From: Gigaspora margarita
Taxonomy: Eukaryota > Glomeromycota > Glomeromycetes > Diversisporales > Gigasporaceae
Reading direction: 5' to 3'
DNA length: 64,000 nucleotides
Assembly: GCA_009809945.1 (NCBI GenBank)
Contig: WTPW01001676.1
Span: 20,379 to 84,378 of the forward strand
Position numbers and translations under genes: made by a program. The notes under the pieces were generated by a model. That model did no database searches and had not been told where the DNA came from. It worked only from the letters and a program-made list of their open reading frames with translations. Below are positions 35,119 to 46,932 of the stretch, piece by piece; the first letter of the stretch is position 1, and each line of letters opens with the position of its first letter.

Positions 35119-36144
35119 ATATCAGTTATAGGACATGTTTTCTAGAAATAAGTTTATAATAAATTAAACAAACTATATAAATTTACTATAAACTTTGAGC
35201 TGAAGATCCTTCTTGGCTTAATTAATTAACTTAAAATTAAATTTTATAGGTATATTGAACAAGAAAAGAAAAAAAAAATTGAGCTTAAAAACAAGTTAAA
35301 ATCTTTTTTAATTTTGCATGATTTCAAAATATAAATCTGTAAAAAATAAATATTTACAAATTTTAAATTAGCAATTATATGGAAATTTATGCTCTTTACT
35401 TAGTAGCAAAAAACAGGTTGTCTTGACAAAAAAGTAAGTTAGCTATATGCTAAAGTTTAAAATTTTTGGTTTGTAGTATAAAAACCTTTTTTTGTCAAGA
35501 TAACCTGTTTTGGACTTTTAAGTAAACTTGTTCAGCAGGTAATTTTACTTATATTAATGTCAAAATGCATTTTCTCAAACCTTTTACTAAGTGAAAAATG
35601 GATTAAATTTAGAAAAAAATTTTTTTTTTAGAAAACTTTTTTTTTCAAACTTTACCCCTATTTTTTATTTAGTAAAAGGTTCAAAAAAGTAAATTTTGAT
35701 TTTAATGTGAGTAAAATTATCTGTTGAACAAGTTTACTTAGAAGTTCAAAGCAGATTCTCTTGTCAAAAAAAAGGGTTTTATTTTGTAAACTGAAAATTT
35801 TTAACTTTAGCATATAGCTAACTTACTTTTTGTCAAGATAACTTTTTTTGCTACTAAGTAAAGTTGTTCAGAGCATAAATTTATATATAATTGCTAATTT
35901 AAAATTTGTAAATATTTGGTTTTACAGAGTTATATTTTGAAATCATGCAAAATTAACAAAATTTAACTTGGTTTTAAGCTCAATTTTTTCTCTATTCCTT
36001 GTTCAATATATTTATAAAATTAAATAGTTAAGACAAGAAGAATCTTTAGCTTAAAGTTTATAGTAAATTTATATGTTTTTATTTAAATTTTATTATAAAC
36101 TTATTTTAAACCTATTTCAAGAAGATATGTCCTATGACTGATAT
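35119..36144. mobile_element. ~1.03 kb near-complete palindrome element, copy 2
   Basis: Ends ATATCAGTTATAGGACAT and ATGTCCTATGACTGATAT. The two halves of ~510 bp are inverted copies almost to the centre (~35632, a poly-T/A turn). No coding frame. It would extrude or fold back as a very long hairpin. Confidence 0.8.
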
Positions 36145-36213
36145 ATTCAAGTTTTTGTAAAAAAAATTTTTTTTTTTAAGTATAAACTCTTTGTTTACAA
36201 TTTTTATTATAAT

Positions 36214-36545
36214 TTAGGGTTTATTTAAGGCGTGCACATGCAAAGCTATGCACCCTATATGTTTTTAAAATTTTACTAGAATAACTCCTATTGCAATCTC
36301 AAAATTTTACTATAGTAACCCCAAATGCACTTTTAACAAAAAATGCTTCTTTCGTGATTATACCTTTAAATTTTAAATTTAATCCTAATCCTACTTCTAA
36401 CCGACCCCAACTCTAACCTTAACCCTAACTCTAATTATTGTTTGTATTTGTTACTATGGGTGCACAGTTGTCCTAATTATTGTTTGTATTTGTTTTTATA
36501 GGGTGCACAGCTATGCACAGTGCACAAAATTAATAAATCCTATAA
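36214..36545. mobile_element. ~330-bp TIR element with GTGCAC motifs
   Basis: Left AAAGCTATGCACCCTATA and right TATAGGGTGCACAGCTATGC, with GTGCAC and TTTATT..AATAAA pairs further out. Inside is a run of CTAACC/CCCTAA telomere-like words (36400-36440) and a small duplication ATTATTGTTTGTATTTGT. Confidence 0.65.
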
Positions 36546-37239
36546 TTTATATAATTTATTACATATATAATTACAAATACAAACTTCTAATATCAAACTT
36601 TGAACTTAAAACTATTTTATTTTTGAGTTAAACCTTTATCTGAAAATAAGCACCTGTTATATTAGGGAAGTGCAGTAAATTATGTAATTTTCTGGGGGTC
36701 CTACATTTATCACATCCTATATATATATAGTATAAATAGCTAATAATATTGAAGTAAAATCGATTTTTAGTTAATTACAGATAGTTGCTATATAGCAAAA
36801 TCTAAATTCTACTATGTCAATTGATAATTATCGATTAAGTAAAATTATTTGAAAGACCAAAATATATATTTCTAAAATTTTTAAACTCTAACACAAACTC
36901 TAACCTGAACCCAAACCCTAACTTTTATTAAAATTTAAGAATTTTTTATTATTTATCTTTTAATTTTTATATTCGTCGAATATATTTTTTTAAAAAATTT
37001 TAATTTTTTGTTGAATGTAAAAATCAAAAGTCAATTAATAAAAAATTCTCTAATACTTATAAAAATTCTTTACATACTTGTATTCAGACATTTTGTCTTT
37101 TAATTAGATGTTCTTTGTCACATGAATATCATATGAACATATAGTATATAGAAATATGGAAATATGGAAATATGATAAATGCTGACAATAATTGATACCT
37201 TCTATAAGTGTATTGCCACAGCTATGTTAATTTTACCCA
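36546..37239. other. AT-rich stretch with a repeat U relative
   Basis: 36760-37060 resembles repeat U and contains AACCCAAACCCTAAC. No gene. Confidence 0.4.
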
Positions 37240-38500
37240 TGTATGTATGTACGTAAGTAGTGCTAGGGTTTTCCAATTCTATAGATAATTATAATACATA
37301 CATGATGACAACTGACATATTATATAAGGCATATTGATGTGGGAAAAAATAATTGTGTTATAATTGGTAAATACTAATAGTACATCATAATTAGGAATAA
37401 ATCAAATCCAAAACAAAATAAAAAATCTTTTATTATACTAATTTCTTATATAAGTATATAATAAACAGTAATTGGTACTGCTTATTAATAATAATGCAGT
37501 AATGTGAATAAAAAAAATTTTCAATTGCACTTAGCCATAATCAGACTATGAGAAAATTAAAAATAGGATCAGTTATGATAATTATTGTGACACATGATAA
37601 TTTGCATGTTAATGTCATACTAGATTTGTCATAATTCATAATTAATCTATCACTATGAATTAATAATCATTATTATCCATTTAAAAAGATCAACTTTTAC
37701 ACATGCTTTGTACTTTTGAATTTAAAATCAACTACCATTTATCATGCACACTTTGTATATTTGAAATTAGTAACTAAGATATGAATGTTGTTAATAATAT
37801 ACATTAGTGTGAATAGTAGTTACTTTCGCCATGTTGATTTTGAAAAATCCTTTTTTAGTATGAGTGATAGTTTTCACTTTTCCAATTCTAGTAGAAGTTA
37901 AAGAATTCTAATACAACCATAATGACAACTGCACAAATTATATAAGGCATATTGATGTAGAAAAATATAATTGTGAGGAAATGTGTCATAATTAGTGAGT
38001 ACTAATACAAATTCTGTACTTGCAAAAAATGACAACATACATCATAATTAGGGATCAATCAAATTAAAGCAAAATAAATATCCCACTATGATGAATGTCC
38101 AGTCTGCACCAAAATCTTTATTCTACTAATTTCTTATATAAGTGCATATTAAACGGTAATTGGTGCTACTTAATAATCATAAAAATAAAGAAAAAATTTT
38201 AATTGCACTTTGCCATATCCAAAAACTATAATCAGACCATGAGAATTAAATTTTATATGATCTATTATGACGATCTATTTAATCTGTAATTATTGTGACA
38301 TATGATCATTTGCATGTTAATGTCATAATAATTTGTTATAATTCATATCACTATGAATTAGTCATCCATTTATGTATTTTTATTAAAAAAAAATTGACTT
38401 TTATTTGTTGCGTGCACTTTGTATTTTTTTAAAAAAATTGACTTCCATTCATCGTGTGCACTTTGTATATTAGATTAACTGAAATACAGATAACGTTAAT
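37240..38500. repeat. Divergent direct duplication of ~600 bp
   Basis: Copy 1 (~37250-37800) and copy 2 (~37880-38500) share ordered blocks: TTATATAAGGCATATTGATGT, ACTAATTTCTTATATAAGT, ATTTGCATGTTAATGTCAT and TGCACTTTGTAT. No frame is kept between them. Confidence 0.7.
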
Positions 38501-38509
38501 AACATAATT

Positions 38510-39420
38510 AGTCTAATTACTACTGTGTATCACCAGATGGTAAGGTTTATGACAGTAAATAATGATAGAAGCTATAATAATATCAATACAAACTAACTCA
38601 ACCCTGTGATTATTAGAATAATGAGCAATTTTTGTGAGAATTTTTTTACAGTAATTCTTGATAGAAGCTACCTTAAAATGTATTATTTGCCGAGTAAGTT
38701 TATAATCACTAAATAGCGAGAGAATTTTTAACAGAATTTTTAGGTAATTTATGATAGAAATCAATTTAATACAACTACCTTGATTACATGTTATATGCCG
38801 AGTAAGATTGTAACAGAATTTTTTAACATAATAGAATTATAATAATTCCAAACCAACTAACTCACCTTTCATTATTATTCTCAGAATAGCAAGCAAGCTT
38901 TGTAACAGAATTTATATGATAAGTCATGATAGAAAATCAATATTTAATTTAAATACAAACCATCTCAACCTTACCTGTTTCATTTTTAGAACAAATAAGT
39001 AAGTTTTGTAACAAGATTTTTTACAATAACATGAAACTTTAATACAACTAACTCATAACTACATATTAATATTACTTAGCAATAAATAAGTCCTATGTGC
39101 AATTTTTTTATTTACATATGTGCAAAATAAGTTTTGTAATGAAATTTTTATAGTAACATAAAGAAATTACAATAATTCTGACAAATTAATCTTTTAATCA
39201 AATATTGATAACAATAGTATAATGAGCATATTCTGCAATGAAATTTTACAGTAACTAATGACAGAATTATTTTAAATTCAACAAAACTTGCAAAATTCTG
39301 ATCATATAATCGTGTTAGCAAGTAAGACATACAACAATAATACTTTTTAATCATCAAAATCTGATCAGACATTGCACAGATTTTTTGGATGTGTTCTTTT
39401 ACACACAGCAAAGCGTGTGC
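38510..39420. repeat. Degenerate tandem repeat array
   Basis: Units of roughly 90-180 bp recur with AATACAACTAACTCA-like words (38588, 38770, 38855, 38950, 39052) and GTAACAGAATTTTT. A related array is at 41975-42320. Confidence 0.55.
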
Positions 39421-39655
39421 ATAAAACTAGTTTTGTATTAAGTGTATTTGATCTCCTGAATAAGTTACTTAAGCAATTTTATCAATTTGCTAGTAAAATT
39501 TAGACTTTACTATGTAGCGACTTTTGTTGATTGTTTTTGAGTTTTTTTTAAATATTATAAAATTAATTGTTTATCACTATAGGGTTAGGATCTATGTAAA
39601 CCCAATCATATAATTTATTGCACTTCTCTTACCAACTGAATTTATGTATCTGAAC

Positions 39656-39833
39656 AGGACCCCGAAATATATAGAGAGGAGTAGGGTTTTAGTTTGCTTA
39701 TTTTTTGGCCTTTTTTGTGCAGATTATTTTTTTTATAGTAATTAGTTTGCTTATTTGCCTTTTTTTTGCAGATCTTTCTATATTTAGTATTTTTTTGTAA
39801 AACCTTACCCTTTTGTTAATATTTCGGGGTCCT
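39656..39833. mobile_element. 178-bp MITE of the AGGACCC family
   Basis: Ends AGGACCCCGAAATAT and its exact inverse. ATCTGAAC (9 bp with the preceding T) is duplicated on both sides, fitting hAT-type insertion. Internal TTTGCTTATTTT repeats. Confidence 0.85.
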
Positions 39834-40284
39834 ATCTGAACCTACTTTATTGTCCTATATTGTATACCTATATCTCTTATACTGATTTTACTTAACTTCC
39901 AAACAGATAATCAGAGATCTCTACAATATTTGTAAATTTTTACTTAATTTAGTTTCTGTTTGGTATTACAAATAGGTTCAAATATCCTATTACTAATAAC
40001 TACACTCAACCCAGCCTCTATTACTATAATAGATTCTCAACTTGTCTTCTATTATAATTTGAATATTTCTTATGTTTACTTATACTTCCTGATTTACACA
40101 TATTTTTAGATAATATTATATAGCAAACTGTTATATAAGAAATTGGCTATGTTGCATAACCAAGGTACTTCCAACTAGGATTATAGTACTGGCCTACTTC
40201 TAGTTTTTATCTGAAGTGATTAGTAGTTTATATTGGTGTGCCCATCATGGCTTTTGCATACTTTTGTCATGTTTTCACTACCAG
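39834..40284. other. AT-rich stretch, no gene seen
   Basis: No frame or repeat supported. Confidence 0.4.
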
Positions 40285-40464
40285 AGGACCCCAAAATATA
40301 CATAGATAGGTCAGGTTAATTATAGGGTTACTAAAAAAGGAAAGATTTGTAGAAAAAACTTCAAAAATAATCAAAAAATTACTATAAATAGAAAAGATCT
40401 GCATAAAAAACCTCAAAAATAAGCAAACTCATACCTAACCTATCTATATATATTTTGGGGTCCT
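40285..40464. mobile_element. 180-bp MITE of the AGGACCC family
   Basis: Ends AGGACCCCAAAATATA and TATATTTTGGGGTCCT; duplicated flank ACTACCAG (8 bp, perfect). Its inside is the inverse orientation of the 39656 copy. Confidence 0.85.
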
Positions 40465-40618
40465 ACTACCAGCCTAATGCATTCTGATTTTGCTTTTTTA
40501 TATATCTTCAAGTACAACTACTTACTTCTCTTTGCATTTATAGTTTCTATTTTTGGTTTTTTTACATATGCGAGAGGTGTTCCTTGTATTTTAAACCTGT
40601 TTTTATAGGTACTCATAT

Positions 40619-40935
40619 AGAGGCTTTGCAGTAGAAAGGGTGGATATAACCCCAAAATGAAAAAATGAGTTTTTATTAAATTCTAGTAAATTTCAATATA
40701 AACAACATTTTTCAATTATAAATGAAAGTCAATTTGCATAGTAAAAAATCAAGATAGTAATGTAAAAAGAAAGTTATAAAGGTCAAACCCAAGTGCACAT
40801 GAGATTACTTTAACCAATCAAAATCATAAATTTCGACTAAACTGGATCAGTCCAAAAATTAAAACAAAGTAATTAAATTCAATTATCTCAAAATTATATA
40901 TATTGACACATTTGCTCTTTCTACTACAAAGGCCC
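40619..40935. mobile_element. ~317-bp TIR element
   Basis: Ends AGGCTTTGCAGTAGAAAG and, inverted, GGCCTTTGTAGTAGAAAG; CATAT lies on both sides (40614-40618, 40936-40940). Non-coding. Confidence 0.65.
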
Positions 40936-41047
40936 CATATGTTCCCTATTTCTAAATTCTCTATATAGGATTCTTCTTAACCAAAAATATCTGACAATCA
41001 AGTATTTACATAGACTTCTACTGAGTATGAAACAAATATTTGTAGAT

Positions 41048-41121
41048 TTTTCATTTACTCTGATTGAACCAGGAACATTTAGTATAGAAAATAGATACTT
41101 AGACCACTAGGCTATGGATGC
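41048..41121 (-). other. tRNA-like sequence (tRNA pseudogene or SINE head)
   Basis: On the minus strand GCATCCA is followed by TAGCCTAGTGGTC (like a Pol III A box, 41114-41104) and, 34 bases on, by GGTTCAATC (like a B box, 41070-41062). The spacing is right for a tRNA, but the T stem pairs only partly and the acceptor stem does not close, so a working tRNA is unlikely. Confidence 0.35.
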
Positions 41122-41189
41122 TATACTCTAGTTTTTGTAAAATTTTATAAATAAACATACAGATTTTCTAATTTTTTTTTTATATACTT

Positions 41190-41745
41190 TAGAGGGGTCA
41201 AGAGCTACAATATAGGAGTATATAACATTATTTATGGATACTCATTAATAAATAACCAGGTAGCATTCCAGTTGATATATTATAATATTGGTAGTCATTG
41301 TTAAAAATCATTTTAAGAAGACCAAAGAGCAAGTATATGTGCATGGTATAAAGTTTTAACACAATGATAGATAGGATGCTCAATAAGTAAATTATTAACA
41401 AAAAAGAGTAAAGTTGTAATTATAAATATTCTGTAGATCAAAAAGAAGATATAGATCAATTTGATAATAGCAGGCTAGTTGATTAGCTTTGTTATTATAT
41501 TTATCTTCTTGGAGGCAATAAAAATCAATATTAAGATTATATGATTTAAAAGTTTAGTAAGTATTCCAAATTGGCCAATAAAGTATATTAAAAGGTTTAG
41601 AGAAGAGCATAGTATAAATTAAACTATTGTTTTGGATTTCACAGATTGGAAATCTGTAAGATTTGAATAGAACAGTTTCTAGAAGCAGACTAATAGCTGA
41701 TAAAACTGCTACTAGTTCAGCTTTAAAAGAACATAACCAAAATTT
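41190..41745 (-). pseudogene. RNase H and C-terminal remnant of another LINE lineage
   Basis: The minus-strand translation gives CSFKAELVAVLSAI (the Glu region of RNase H), then NNKANQLACYY (end of the fold; the usual Asp is Asn), and further on NWNATWLFINE, a block typical of fungal LINE C-termini. A stop interrupts near 41560, with more downstream. It is not alignable with LINE 1-3 beyond the motifs, so it is a different lineage, perhaps that of the pseudogene at 1-1518. Old and non-functional. Confidence 0.6.
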
Positions 41746-41974
41746 GATTTATAATTGGAATTATTTGGAATTATTATTTATTATAAAACTATGCATCACA
41801 TAGTTTATATAAAATTTTATACTATAACTGAAATTAGAATTTATTTTGCATAGTTTTTTTAATTTTTTTATAGTAAGGTATAAATTTTGCATACTGATTT
41901 TATAAAAAAGCCTTGTATATAGCAATTAGTAAAAAATTTAAAAATTATCTTATCTATATATAGATATTTCAGGG

Positions 41975-42320
41975 TCCTACTATAATTCTAATACAAAATG
42001 CATATTTTGTAAGCAACATTTTCATAATAATCATAATAGAATTTTAACTATGATTCTAATACAAACTAACTCAACTTTAACTACTTACTGTGTATTACCA
42101 TAGTAGTCTGTAATTTTTTGTAACAAATTTTTACAATAAGTTATAATGAAATGTGACTTAATTACAATATGTAATGTATGCTATCATGTTAGTAATACAA
42201 CCTAACTTATCACATATGTGTTACTAATATAGTCATAAGCTTGTAATAATTTTTTACATTAAATCAATGATAATTTCAATACAACTAACTTATAGCTAAT
42301 AAACAAAATTATTGCTGATA
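41975..42320. repeat. Degenerate tandem array, relative of 38510-39420
   Basis: AATACAAACTAACTCA, GTAACAAATTTTTACAATAA and AATACAACTAACTTA recur at ~90-120 bp. It begins after an isolated AGGGTCCT end (41971-41978). Confidence 0.5.
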
Positions 42321-42774
42321 ATATAGTAAAAATTATAAGAATTAAAAAATAGTAAATCTTTAAATAAAAGTTTTAGAATCTATTGAAATGCCCAAATATT
42401 GTTATTTTTGATAAATAAGCTTTAGTAAAATAATTCTTTAGTAAATATAAGAAAAAATTTAATTTAAATGAATTCATCTACTATAATAAGTAGTAACAAC
42501 TAAAAAAAAACTTACGCTAATTTTTTATAGAACTACCTATACTAGTATAGCAAACTTTCATTGTGATTAGCTGATTTTTGTAGATTATTATCTAATAAAT
42601 TCTTATTAAAATACTGATTTTCATAGCTACAAATATAAATTCACAAAGTTATAATATAAAAATTTAGAAAGTACACACAATATACTAAAGTAATTTGGTA
42701 ATCAGTAAGGTAATTCAGAAGTTAGATAAGATGTATGTTTAGACTTGGTATATATATGGTTACAGTTATAGCTA

Positions 42775-44049
42775 GGGTCCAAAAAAAGCCTGTAATATTT
42801 TTAAATTTTTGATGGGCTTAAACATAGTATTACACAAATAATACATAAACCGTAATCAGAATATATGAGTAGTATAATAAATATACTATTAGTAAATGGG
42901 CTTCATTTGTACCTCACACACAGTGTTTAAAATTCAAATCTAAAGTTATGTTCTCAAAAGAACATAATTTAAATTTTTATTGTTCTCAAAAACTTTTTAA
43001 TGTTCATTATATATTAAATAAATTGAATATTAATTTTTAAAAAATGTTCATATTCTATACTTACAATTCACATACTAAGTTTATACTTATCTATTAATAA
43101 TTTTTTAAAGTTTGTATATAATTCTTCATATTTTTTCAATATAACACAATATATTATACAATTNAATTTCTAATAATTTTGTTAAATTTCAAGTGCTTTT
43201 CATATTTGCTTATAATAAAACAAGATTTTCTATAATATTTTACTGATGCTACTATTGGTTAATGTGATNAATTNGAATCAAATTACTTTGTTATTTAACT
43301 ATTTAAATGTCATACTAACAAATACTTTGTATCTTTTTGCTTGCTTAGTATTAGCATATCATTTGACACAAATCATCTATATAAGTTTATACAATAATAA
43401 TACTTTCTATATAAAAAACACACTGCACAATTAATGAATGTTTTATTTTAAAAATCTTTAAAGATGACTTTCTTAATATTTATTTGTTATCTATATTGTC
43501 TAACTTTAAATATATGTACTATACATAGTATGTGTATGTATATACATATGTACATATGTANATANATATANATATTTATGCAGAATTTNTCATGAACAAA
43601 TTACATTATCAAATTGATGAACATTTTATATAATTTATTGTTCTTATTAATAAATCTAGAACATAAAAATTTTATAAATGTTCTATTTGAACCATCAAAT
43701 AAGAGAACCTTTTTTAAATATCAATGTTCTTAAAAAAATTCAAATGTTCATTGAGAACCATGAGAACATTGAATTTTAAACACTGCTCACACATGCCTGA
43801 TGCCAGTGGCAAGCTTTCAAAGTTAAACGGGTCAGGCCTACAGGCTGGCCTATTGGGCCCCAACCTGTTTGAATTTGAAGGTTTGCCACTGGCATCAGGC
43901 ATGCGTGAGGTACAAATGAAGCCCATTTGCTAATAGTGTACTTATTATACTACTTACATATACTGATTATGGTTTATGCATCATTTTGTAATACTATATT
44001 TATGCCCATCAAAAATTCAAAAATATTACAGGCTTTTTTTTCTGGACCC
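42775..44049. mobile_element. Foldback element with long arms, TA target site
   Basis: Ends GGGTCCAAAAAAAGCCTG and its inverse, bordered by TA (42773-42774, 44050-44051). Arms are ~190 bp once the nested element (42921-43785) is removed. The centre (43794-43905) has GATGCCAGTGGCAAGC and its complement and is much richer in GC than its surroundings. The overlapping short frames on both strands arise from this hairpin. Confidence 0.8.
42921..43785. mobile_element. 865-bp hAT-like element nested in the left arm
   Basis: Ends CAGTGTTTAAAATTCAA and, inverted, CAGTGTTTAAAATTCAA; perfect 8-bp duplication CTCACACA (42913-42920, 43786-43793). CAGTG starts and 8-bp sites are typical of hAT. Interior AT-rich with several ambiguous bases; no transposase. 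Confidence 0.85.
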
Positions 44050-44208
44050 TAGTTATACTATTAGTAACTGCCTATAGCTGTAACCAATTCTAGTTAGTCA
44101 GAAAGCTTAGCTGACTGACTAAATTATAGCAATACCAGATTTCAAAACAGATCAATATTAATTAGCTCAATAAGCAAAAAATCCTATATATGACTAACTG
44201 TACCAACT

Positions 44209-44398
44209 AAAGATTAGAACTGAATTTAAATATTCAAGTTTATCACATCAGAATTCAATTGTATTACACAAAAATTCAAGTTTATCATATTATTAATTAA
44301 TAATTAATGTGAAAAACTTGAATTTTGGTGTGATAAAATCCAATTTTAATGTAATAAACTCGAATATTTAAATTTGGTTCCAAGATCTAGTACCAATA
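44209..44398. mobile_element. ~190-bp foldback MITE
   Basis: AATTTAAATATTCAAGTTTATCA..TGATAA-type arms mirror around ~44298 (TTAATTAATAATTAA). Outer ends GTACCAAC..and GGTAC are also complementary. Confidence 0.65.
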
Positions 44399-44603
44399 AT
44401 CTAATTCACTATTACACAAAATAGAATTTTTTGCATAAATATAAAATTGTAGATTCTTATTTTTGTGCTTTAATCTCAATTATCTCAAGAACCAATGAAT
44501 CAATTTTGATGATATAACTATTAGAATCAGAAAAATTTGCTTTACAGCTTTGGTTAAAAGATCAAAGAACCTTTGTAGGGTTAAAAGATCAAAGTACCTT
44601 TGT

Positions 44604-44893
44604 AGGACCCTAGAAATCTCTCATATAGGTCATAACAGAGTTTTGGCCAATTTTGATCTAATTTGCTAAAAATGACAAACTATATTTTGTTAAATAACTT
44701 CTATCTAGTGATCAGAATTGAATGAACTTTTTTTGTTAGAAGTGCCTCATTGAGAGCTTATTTTTTTTAAAAAAGTTCATTCAAATTGGGCCACTGGATG
44801 CCAAGATAATTGCTAAAAACTGTTTTTTGTTTCTCAAATTTTTGAAGGGGAAAATGCATAATATATAACCTCTATACTAGATGTCTAGGTCCT
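44604..44893. mobile_element. 290-bp AGGACCC-type element
   Basis: Ends AGGACCCTAGA and TCTAGGTCCT; flanks ACCTTTGT and ACCTGTGT agree at 7 of 8 positions. Longer than the other members and internally different. Confidence 0.6.
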
Positions 44894-45680
44894 ACCTGTG
44901 TATAGTAAAATAATTGATTGACTATGGTCAACTATTAGCTGGTATGCCAACCACACTTAGCTGGTTATATGCCTATAGTTGATAATAACTAACTGAAACT
45001 AACTGTAACTGACCAAACCCATCCCTAGTTTAGACGAATTGATTTAGCCAATAAGTATAAATATAATTTATAAATCTATTGAAGCTTGGCAATCTATTTT
45101 TAACATCAATAATTTATTTTATTTATAATTTACTTGTCCTAAAGATAGTATTCTAGTAAAATAGATTAACTATATGAAGAAATGAAATGTAAACTTATAG
45201 ATTTCAGGAGAAGATTGATGTTAAACATAATGTTTAGTTGCACTCTCTGTGGACCAAGATTTAGTGTACTTAAAAATGAATAAAAAGGTCATTTACAGAG
45301 GTAATGTAGATTTTTGGGCTAGGAATTTAAGATTGTATTTAGAGAGGTTGTGTGTTTTTTTAGAGAAGTTGTGCTTCTTTTTTTAGAGGCTTTACTGTAT
45401 TACTTTAGAATTAAGTTAAATTAGTTTGATGTTAATAGAACTAGTTATTATAGTTCAAACATGTTTTTGTATATATTTTACTATCTTCTAGAGAAATGTT
45501 TTCATACTTATATTTTTTTTGTGCTTTTTATATTTTTTTCTAATTTTTATTTTATTTTATTTTTATTTATTTTTATTTTTGTTTTTATTTTATTTTTATT
45601 TTAATATCTTGGTTTGTTAGATATTGTTTGCGCTGAAATGATGTTCTCTGAGTTATTACTATTTGGTAAAAATGTTTTAA
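44894..45680. other. AT-rich stretch with T-rich low complexity
   Basis: 45530-45605 is TTTTATTTTTATT low complexity. 45330-45400 repeats AGAGAAGTTGTG. No gene. Confidence 0.45.
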
Positions 45681-46932
45681 TTAATGGTATCCATTAGCTC
45701 TCTGTACTAAATTTAGTACATTTTAAAAAAATTATTTTACAATAACAAAAAATAATTTTTATTTAAAACTTTGCTAAAATATACTTTAAAACTAGTATTG
45801 TTATTATGCAAAATTTTAGTCAAAGTTATATATAAAAATTTTGTATAAATTAACTTTAAACAAAATTTATATTTCACAAAGTTTAATGTACTAAATTTAG
45901 TATAGCAGTAAAAAAATAATTAAAAATCAAATTTATAATATAACAATAAAAATAATAAAATTATAGGTTATTTTTAATCTATATTTGATTTTAAAAGTAT
46001 AAAAAAAATTATTAAAATAAAATTAATAGATTTGTCTTTAGGGGATACAAAGCCAAAAATGGTTGAATTTACTTATAAAATTTATAATAAATTAATAGTA
46101 AACTAATAGTAAACTAATAGTAAATTTATAGTAAATTTAAGTTAAAAGAGCAGAAATAAATTTTTATTGAAAAATTTTATTAAGATAATAGCCTAGGATT
46201 TCTAATTAAAATTTGTAGAGCTAGCTTTTCTGATTATTGTAAAAATAAATTTACTTAATTTTACTAAAAATTTTATAAAATATATAGATTTTAGTTTTTA
46301 TAATTATATATTTTTTGTATATATACACACATATATATATATACATTTATATATAAAAACTAAATATAAAAATATTTGTATTTTAGTGAGTTTTTGGTCA
46401 AATTTAATGATTTTATTATTATTAGAATTAGAAAAACTAGCTCTACAAACTTTAATTAAAAATCTTGAGCTATTACCTTAATAAAATATTTTTTAATTAC
46501 CAATTAACTTAAAATTTTAAAAATTTATAATCAAATTTTTTAATCAAAATTTTTAGCTTAAAAATTTAATTTTACTAAAATTATTATAAAATATTAAAAA
46601 TATTTGATAAAAAAATTAATTTTTATTAAATATTTTATATTAAAAATAGTTTTATTAAAATTTTAATTATAATTATTAAATTTTATTATAAATAAAAACT
46701 TGTATTATAGTTTAATAATTTTTTATTTTTAAATTTATTTCTGAGCCAATAAATTTAAATTTTATCAAAAAAGATATACTTCTAAAATGACAAGTAGATT
46801 AAATAGATATATATTTATCTATTATAAAAATTTGATATAAGGTTAATAAAATTTTTTCTAAATTCCAGTTTTTAACCGTACTAAATTAAGCCTTTTGTAC
46901 TAAATTTAGTACGGCTAACAGATACCTATTAA
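45681..46932. mobile_element. ~1.25 kb TIR element with a GTACTAAATTTAGTAC palindrome
   Basis: Left TTAATGGTATCCATTAGC and, inverted right, TTAATAGGTATCTGTTAGC. The 16-bp perfect palindrome GTACTAAATTTAGTAC follows each end (45704-45719, 46897-46912), with a near copy at 45888. Inside there are further inverted pairs (AGAGCTAGCTTTTCTGATTA / AAAACTAGCTCT). No frame. Confidence 0.65.

Noticed and set aside
43714..43933. Overlapping ~70-residue frames on both strands
   Set aside because: They lie over the GC-rich hairpin centre of a foldback element; near-mirror peptides on both strands are an artefact.
45530..45605. Possible coding or regulatory T-rich tract
   Set aside because: Simple TTTTATTTTTATT low complexity.
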